From the NCBI GenBank assembly GCA_902464595.1, contig CABQJX010000015.1, forward strand, positions 1 through 35,539: DNA of 35,539 bases, given 5' to 3'. This stretch comes from an uncultured Lachnoclostridium sp. (GTDB lineage: Bacteria; Bacillota; Clostridia; Lachnospirales; Lachnospiraceae). This document shows, one piece after another, positions 33,004 to 35,539 of this stretch. A program made the translations under genes and the position numbers. The notes under the pieces are model-generated. The model made no database searches, was not told the origin of the DNA, and saw only the letters and a program-made list of their open reading frames with translations. Every line of letters starts with the position of its first letter. Within the stretch, counting starts at the first letter, position 1.

Positions 33004-33032
33004 TTGACATATACTATAAATTATAGTACTAT
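33004..33032 (+). promoter_or_regulatory. MATE pump promoter with palindromic operator
   Basis: TTGACA at 33004-33009 and TACTAT at 33027-33032 are 17 bases apart. The perfect palindrome TACTATA-AAT-TATAGTA occupies 33012-33028, inside the spacer and the -10 box. Two weaker copies follow at 33049-33065 and 33064-33080. Confidence 0.7.
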
Positions 33033-33104
33033 GATTTATGTGGTAAGATACTATAATCTATACTACTGTAAATTATACTTAAAGAAGCGAAAGGAGAATT
33101 AACA

Positions 33105-34481
33105 ATGAATGAACGCAACAACAAACTTGAGCTTTTGGGCAGTGCGCCTATCCCCAAAGCTCTGATGGCTCTCGGCATACCGATTATGATTGGGATGTTG
33201 ATCAATGCACTCTATAATCTGGTGGATGCCTATTTTGTGAGTGGCTTGGGCAAAAGTCAAATGGGTGCTATTTCTGTCGTATTTCCGTTGGGACAAGTCG
33301 TGGTTGGTTTAGGCCTTATGTTCGGTAACGGAGCCGCATCCTATCTGTCAAGACTATTGGGGCGCGGAGATAAAGATACCGCCGATAAAGTGGCAAGCAC
33401 CGCACTGTATAGCAGTATTCTGATTGGTGCTATTATCATCCTACTTTCTACGATTTTCCTTAAACCAATTTTGGTAATGTTGGGCGCGACGGAAACAATT
33501 ATGCCGTATGCCTTGACATACGCAAGAATTTATGTGCTGTCCTGTATTTTCAATGTGTTTAATGTAACAATGAACAATATTGTAAGTAGCGAGGGGGCAG
33601 CAAAAACGACCATGTGTGCCTTGCTATTGGGAGCCGTATTGAACATCGGATTAGACCCTCTTTTCATTTATACTTTGGACATGGGAGTAGAAGGTGCAGC
33701 AATCGCCACAGCAATTTCGCAAATGGTATCCACGCTTGTTTATCTTACCTATGTTCTGCGAAAAAAAAGCGTATTTTCGTTCAGTATAAAAATATTTTCT
33801 CCTACGAGGCAAATGATGGCGGAAATTTTGAAAATTGGAGTTCCCACTTTGGTGTTCCAACTGCTGACAAGTCTTTCGATTGCGCTAATTAACCGCGCAT
33901 CCAGCAATTATGGCGATTCGGTCATTGCAGGCATGGGGGCGGTTACGCGAATTACTTCTATGGGAACTCTTGTTGTCTTTGGATTTCTGAAAGGGTTCCA
34001 GCCTATTGCTGGATTCAGCTATGGGGCAAAGAAGTTTGATCGCCTGCGCGAAGCAATCAAAACCTCAATCATTTGGTCTACAAGTTTCTGCTTAGTTGTG
34101 GGCTTGGTGATGGCCGTTTTTTCTACGCAGATTATCTCTCAATTTACTGAGGGAGATACTCAAATGATTTTAGCAGGTCAAAAATCACTGTTTGCAAATG
34201 GGATCACATTCATTCTTTTTGGTTTCTACACGGTTTACTCCTCTTTGTTCCTTGCCTTGGGCAAAGGTGCGGCAGGTTTCTTTTTGGGAGCATGTAGACA
34301 AGGTGTCTGCTTTGTTCCTGTCATTTTGCTGCTGCCTATGGTATGGGGAATGAACGGAATCCTATATGCCCAACCCATCGCGGATGTAATTTCCGTAGTA
34401 ATCACTGTATTTATGGCGTTACACCTTCATCGGGAATTGTCTATGGCTGAAAAACAGGTTATGTCCAATTCGGAAATATAA
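33105..34481 (+). CDS. MATE family efflux transporter (transposon cargo)
   Basis: This is a second multidrug exporter of the MATE type, 458 residues with about twelve hydrophobic segments. It starts with PKALMALGIPIMIGMLINALYNLVDAYFVSG and has the second-half signature FLKGFQPIAGFSYGAKKFDR. It differs from the chromosomal MATE protein at 13858-15234 and is likely a resistance or xenobiotic-export gene. The start at 33105 follows AAAGGAG. Its promoter is covered by TACTATA palindromes, so control by a PadR protein is likely. Substrate is unknown. Confidence 0.92.
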   Translation: MNERNNKLELLGSAPIPKALMALGIPIMIGMLINALYNLVDAYFVSGLGKSQMGAISVVFPLGQVVVGLGLMFGNGAASYLSRLLGRGDKDTADKVASTALYSSILIGAIIILLSTIFLKPILVMLGATETIMPYALTYARIYVLSCIFNVFNVTMNNIVSSEGAAKTTMCALLLGAVLNIGLDPLFIYTLDMGVEGAAIATAISQMVSTLVYLTYVLRKKSVFSFSIKIFSPTRQMMAEILKIGVPTLVFQLLTSLSIALINRASSNYGDSVIAGMGAVTRITSMGTLVVFGFLKGFQPIAGFSYGAKKFDRLREAIKTSIIWSTSFCLVVGLVMAVFSTQIISQFTEGDTQMILAGQKSLFANGITFILFGFYTVYSSLFLALGKGAAGFFLGACRQGVCFVPVILLLPMVWGMNGILYAQPIADVISVVITVFMALHLHRELSMAEKQVMSNSEI

Positions 34482-34492
34482 AGTACTTCCCC

Positions 34493-34523
34493 TTGACTTT
34501 TGCTATCAACAATAGTACTATTG
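34493..34523 (+). promoter_or_regulatory. Promoter and palindrome of the second padR gene
   Basis: TTGACT at 34493-34498 and TACTAT at 34516-34521 are 17 bases apart, and a perfect 14-base palindrome CAATAGTACTATTG at 34510-34523 spans the -10 box. The layout copies that of the first padR/MATE promoter region but with a different palindrome centre. Confidence 0.65.
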
Positions 34524-34550
34524 ATAATAGTAAAGGTTGGAGGTGTAGTT

Positions 34551-35075
34551 ATGTCGTCAATCGATTTAGTCATACTTGGTATTGTATTGGAAAAACCGCA
34601 AAGCGCCTATGACATTCAAAAGGATGTGGAGTACCACCATTTTTCCCGCTGGACAAAAATAAGCGTACCTTCTATTTATCGCAAGGTTCTCCAGTTGAGC
34701 GAAAAGGGTTATCTGCAAAGCGATATTGTCAAGGGCGATAAGTTTGCGGATAAAGCTATTTATTCTATTACCGATCAGGGCAGAGCGTATTTCAAGGAGC
34801 TGATGGCCTCTTATGCCGCTGGCCCAGTACCCTTGCTATTCGATTTCAATGTGGTTATTACCAATTTGAACAAGATGGACAAGGCCGAAGCGTTGGAGCT
34901 GGTTTCGGCTTTGCGCCGGAGCATACAGTCCTCGGCTGAATCCAACGAGGGCTATGCGCGGGAATTTACAGACATTCCTTTGGTTGGGAGAACAATTTTT
35001 GAGCAGCAGCAGCTTCTCTATCGCGCCCTTTTGGAATGGCTGGATCACTTTGAAGGGCAGTTCTTAAAAGAATGA
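34551..35075 (+). CDS. PadR-family transcriptional regulator (second copy)
   Basis: This 174-residue winged helix-turn-helix repressor resembles the first PadR gene in its DNA-binding part (SAYDIQKDVEY, KISVPSIYRKVLQLSEKGYL) and has a different C-terminal helical domain. The start at 34551 follows GGAGGTGTAG; an upstream frame start at 34500 would lie in the promoter and is rejected. It is coupled to the YjdF gene by an ATGA overlap. It likely controls its own operon, and perhaps the MATE gene. Confidence 0.9.
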   Translation: MSSIDLVILGIVLEKPQSAYDIQKDVEYHHFSRWTKISVPSIYRKVLQLSEKGYLQSDIVKGDKFADKAIYSITDQGRAYFKELMASYAAGPVPLLFDFNVVITNLNKMDKAEALELVSALRRSIQSSAESNEGYAREFTDIPLVGRTIFEQQQLLYRALLEWLDHFEGQFLKE

Positions 35076-35494
35076 GCACAGTCCCCCAAAGCAGTTTGAC
35101 CATCCTGTTTGAAGCTCCATTTTGGATTGGTCTATACGAAAGAACGGATAACGGTAAGTACGAGGTATGTAAAATCACTTTTGGTTCAGAGCCCAAAGAC
35201 TATGAGGTCTATGAGTTTCTGCTGAAGAATTGGCATAAATTGAAATTCAGTCCCCCGATCCAGACCGAAGTAGCCATAGAGCGAAAAATCAATCCCAAAC
35301 GAATGCAGCGCGAAATCCAAAGTCAACTGCAAGATAAAGGCATTGGCACAAAGGCACAGCAGGCGTTGAAACTCCAGCATGAGCAATGTAAGCTGGAACG
35401 GAAAACCAAGAGCCGTGAGCAGAAAGAGGCTGAGAAAGACCGTCAGTTTGCCATACGGCAGGAAAAGAAGAAAGCCAAGCACAGAGGAAGATAA
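35072..35494 (+). CDS. YjdF-family protein (DUF2992)
   Basis: YjdF proteins are small and poorly understood; in many Firmicutes they are controlled by the yjdF RNA, which senses azaaromatic compounds. The 140-residue product has the family pattern TILFEAPFWIGLYER, KITFGSEPKDYEVYEFLL and a highly charged coiled-coil tail (KLERKTKSREQKEAEKDRQF). The start overlaps the PadR stop (ATGA). No yjdF riboswitch lies here, so PadR control replaces it. Its place beside a MATE pump supports a role in handling toxic aromatic compounds. Confidence 0.88.
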   Translation: MSTVPQSSLTILFEAPFWIGLYERTDNGKYEVCKITFGSEPKDYEVYEFLLKNWHKLKFSPPIQTEVAIERKINPKRMQREIQSQLQDKGIGTKAQQALKLQHEQCKLERKTKSREQKEAEKDRQFAIRQEKKKAKHRGR

Positions 35495-35495
35495 C

Positions 35496-35539
35496 ATGAA
35501 GATAGAATGGATTTTATGCCCCTTTTGCGGCAGCAAAAC
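35496..35539 (+). CDS. Cysteine-rich KTR-type protein, partial (start only)
   Basis: An ATG at 35496 after AGAGGAAG opens a frame reading MKIEWILCPFCGSK and continuing past the window edge. The CPFCGSKT opening is that of short zinc-ribbon 'cysteine-rich KTR' proteins often carried by Tn4451-like elements and resistance transposons. Function unknown; only 14 codons are visible. Confidence 0.6.
   Translation, partial: MKIEWILCPFCGSK

Larger units (their letters stand above)
22640..35539. mobile_element. Integrative conjugative element, leading region (right part outside window)
   Basis: From about 22.64 kb the base composition becomes GC-rich, and the gene order parB-like, DUF4406-like, cytosine methyltransferase, ardA, ICE protein, pcfB, virD4 is the conserved order of Tn1549-type conjugative elements of Clostridia. 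The left boundary is placed just before the terminator at 22643 by the break in composition. The virD4 gene is interrupted at about 29170 by a second element; the relaxase and most mating-channel genes are not in the window. Confidence 0.75.
29171..35539. mobile_element. TnpX/TnpV-type transposon inserted in virD4 (right end outside window)
   Basis: The virD4 reading frame stops at about 29182 and is followed by a leader stem, a large serine recombinase, TnpV and a cargo region. This is the arrangement of Tn4451-like elements of Clostridia. The left end is taken at the first base where virD4 stops matching, near 29165-29171; the right end is not in the window. Cargo is XRE, PadR, MATE, PadR, YjdF and a KTR protein. 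Confidence 0.75.

Noticed and set aside
1..35539. CRISPR arrays, tRNA and rRNA genes
   Set aside because: No regularly spaced repeats and no cloverleaf or rRNA-like stretches were seen by eye; a dedicated search could still find a degenerate one.

Overview
The window looks like a piece of chromosome from an anaerobic, spore-forming gut Clostridium relative, probably a Lachnospiraceae-type Firmicute. The evidence is a SpoVB-like sporulation flippase, a monomeric [FeFe] hydrogenase with extra ferredoxin-like clusters, FeoAB, an ECF-type folate transporter under a tetrahydrofolate riboswitch, an ECF sigma/RsiV pair, and strong AGGAGG-type ribosome binding sites. No species can be named from this sequence alone.

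Layout. (1) 1 to about 1.9 kb is the end of a mobile element: a small ORF and a large serine recombinase; the rest lies left of the window. (2) 2.0-18.5 kb is core chromosome: an SsuA/THI5-like ABC importer (minus strand), an [FeFe] hydrogenase, feoA-feoB (minus), a polar amino-acid ABC importer operon, a THF riboswitch with folT, a GltD-like flavoprotein, a MATE exporter, a SpoVB-like flippase and a sigV/rsiV-like pair. (3) 18.65-22.6 kb is a visibly AT-rich accessory island: a GrpB-family protein, then a translationally coupled pair made of an unrecognised membrane-anchored protein and a short, divergent ThiC-family protein, then a two-helix membrane peptide and a fragmentary ORF. (4) About 22.6-29.17 kb is the GC-rich leading part of an integrative conjugative element (ICE): parB-like, a DUF4406-like gene, a cytosine methyltransferase containing a second gene in another frame, ardA, an unknown ICE gene, pcfB and virD4. 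(5) From 29.17 kb to the right edge, a serine-recombinase transposon (TnpX/TnpV type) has cut into virD4. It carries an XRE regulator, a PadR-MATE-PadR-YjdF cassette and the start of a KTR zinc-ribbon gene.

How the parts work together. The hydrogenase and the Feo iron importer are neighbours separated by a bidirectional terminator and fit an iron-rich fermentative metabolism. sigV/rsiV form an autoregulated cell-envelope stress switch. The transposon cassette looks like a drug- or xenobiotic-sensing efflux unit: two PadR genes and a MATE pump read from promoters overlapped by palindromic sites. The ICE seems damaged: parB and ardA each carry a -1 frame change and virD4 is cut, so it may be immobile unless these are sequence errors.

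The most unusual item is the coupled pair at 19564-21938. The ThiC-like protein keeps the metal-binding histidines and SRGGS motif of ThiC, but it has changed substrate-pocket positions and a CX2CX3C tail instead of CX2CX4C. It has no TPP riboswitch and no thiamine gene nearby, and it is fused in expression to an unknown protein with two membrane segments. Other good leads are the gene nested inside dcm and a three-tier 166-nt inverted repeat after parB.
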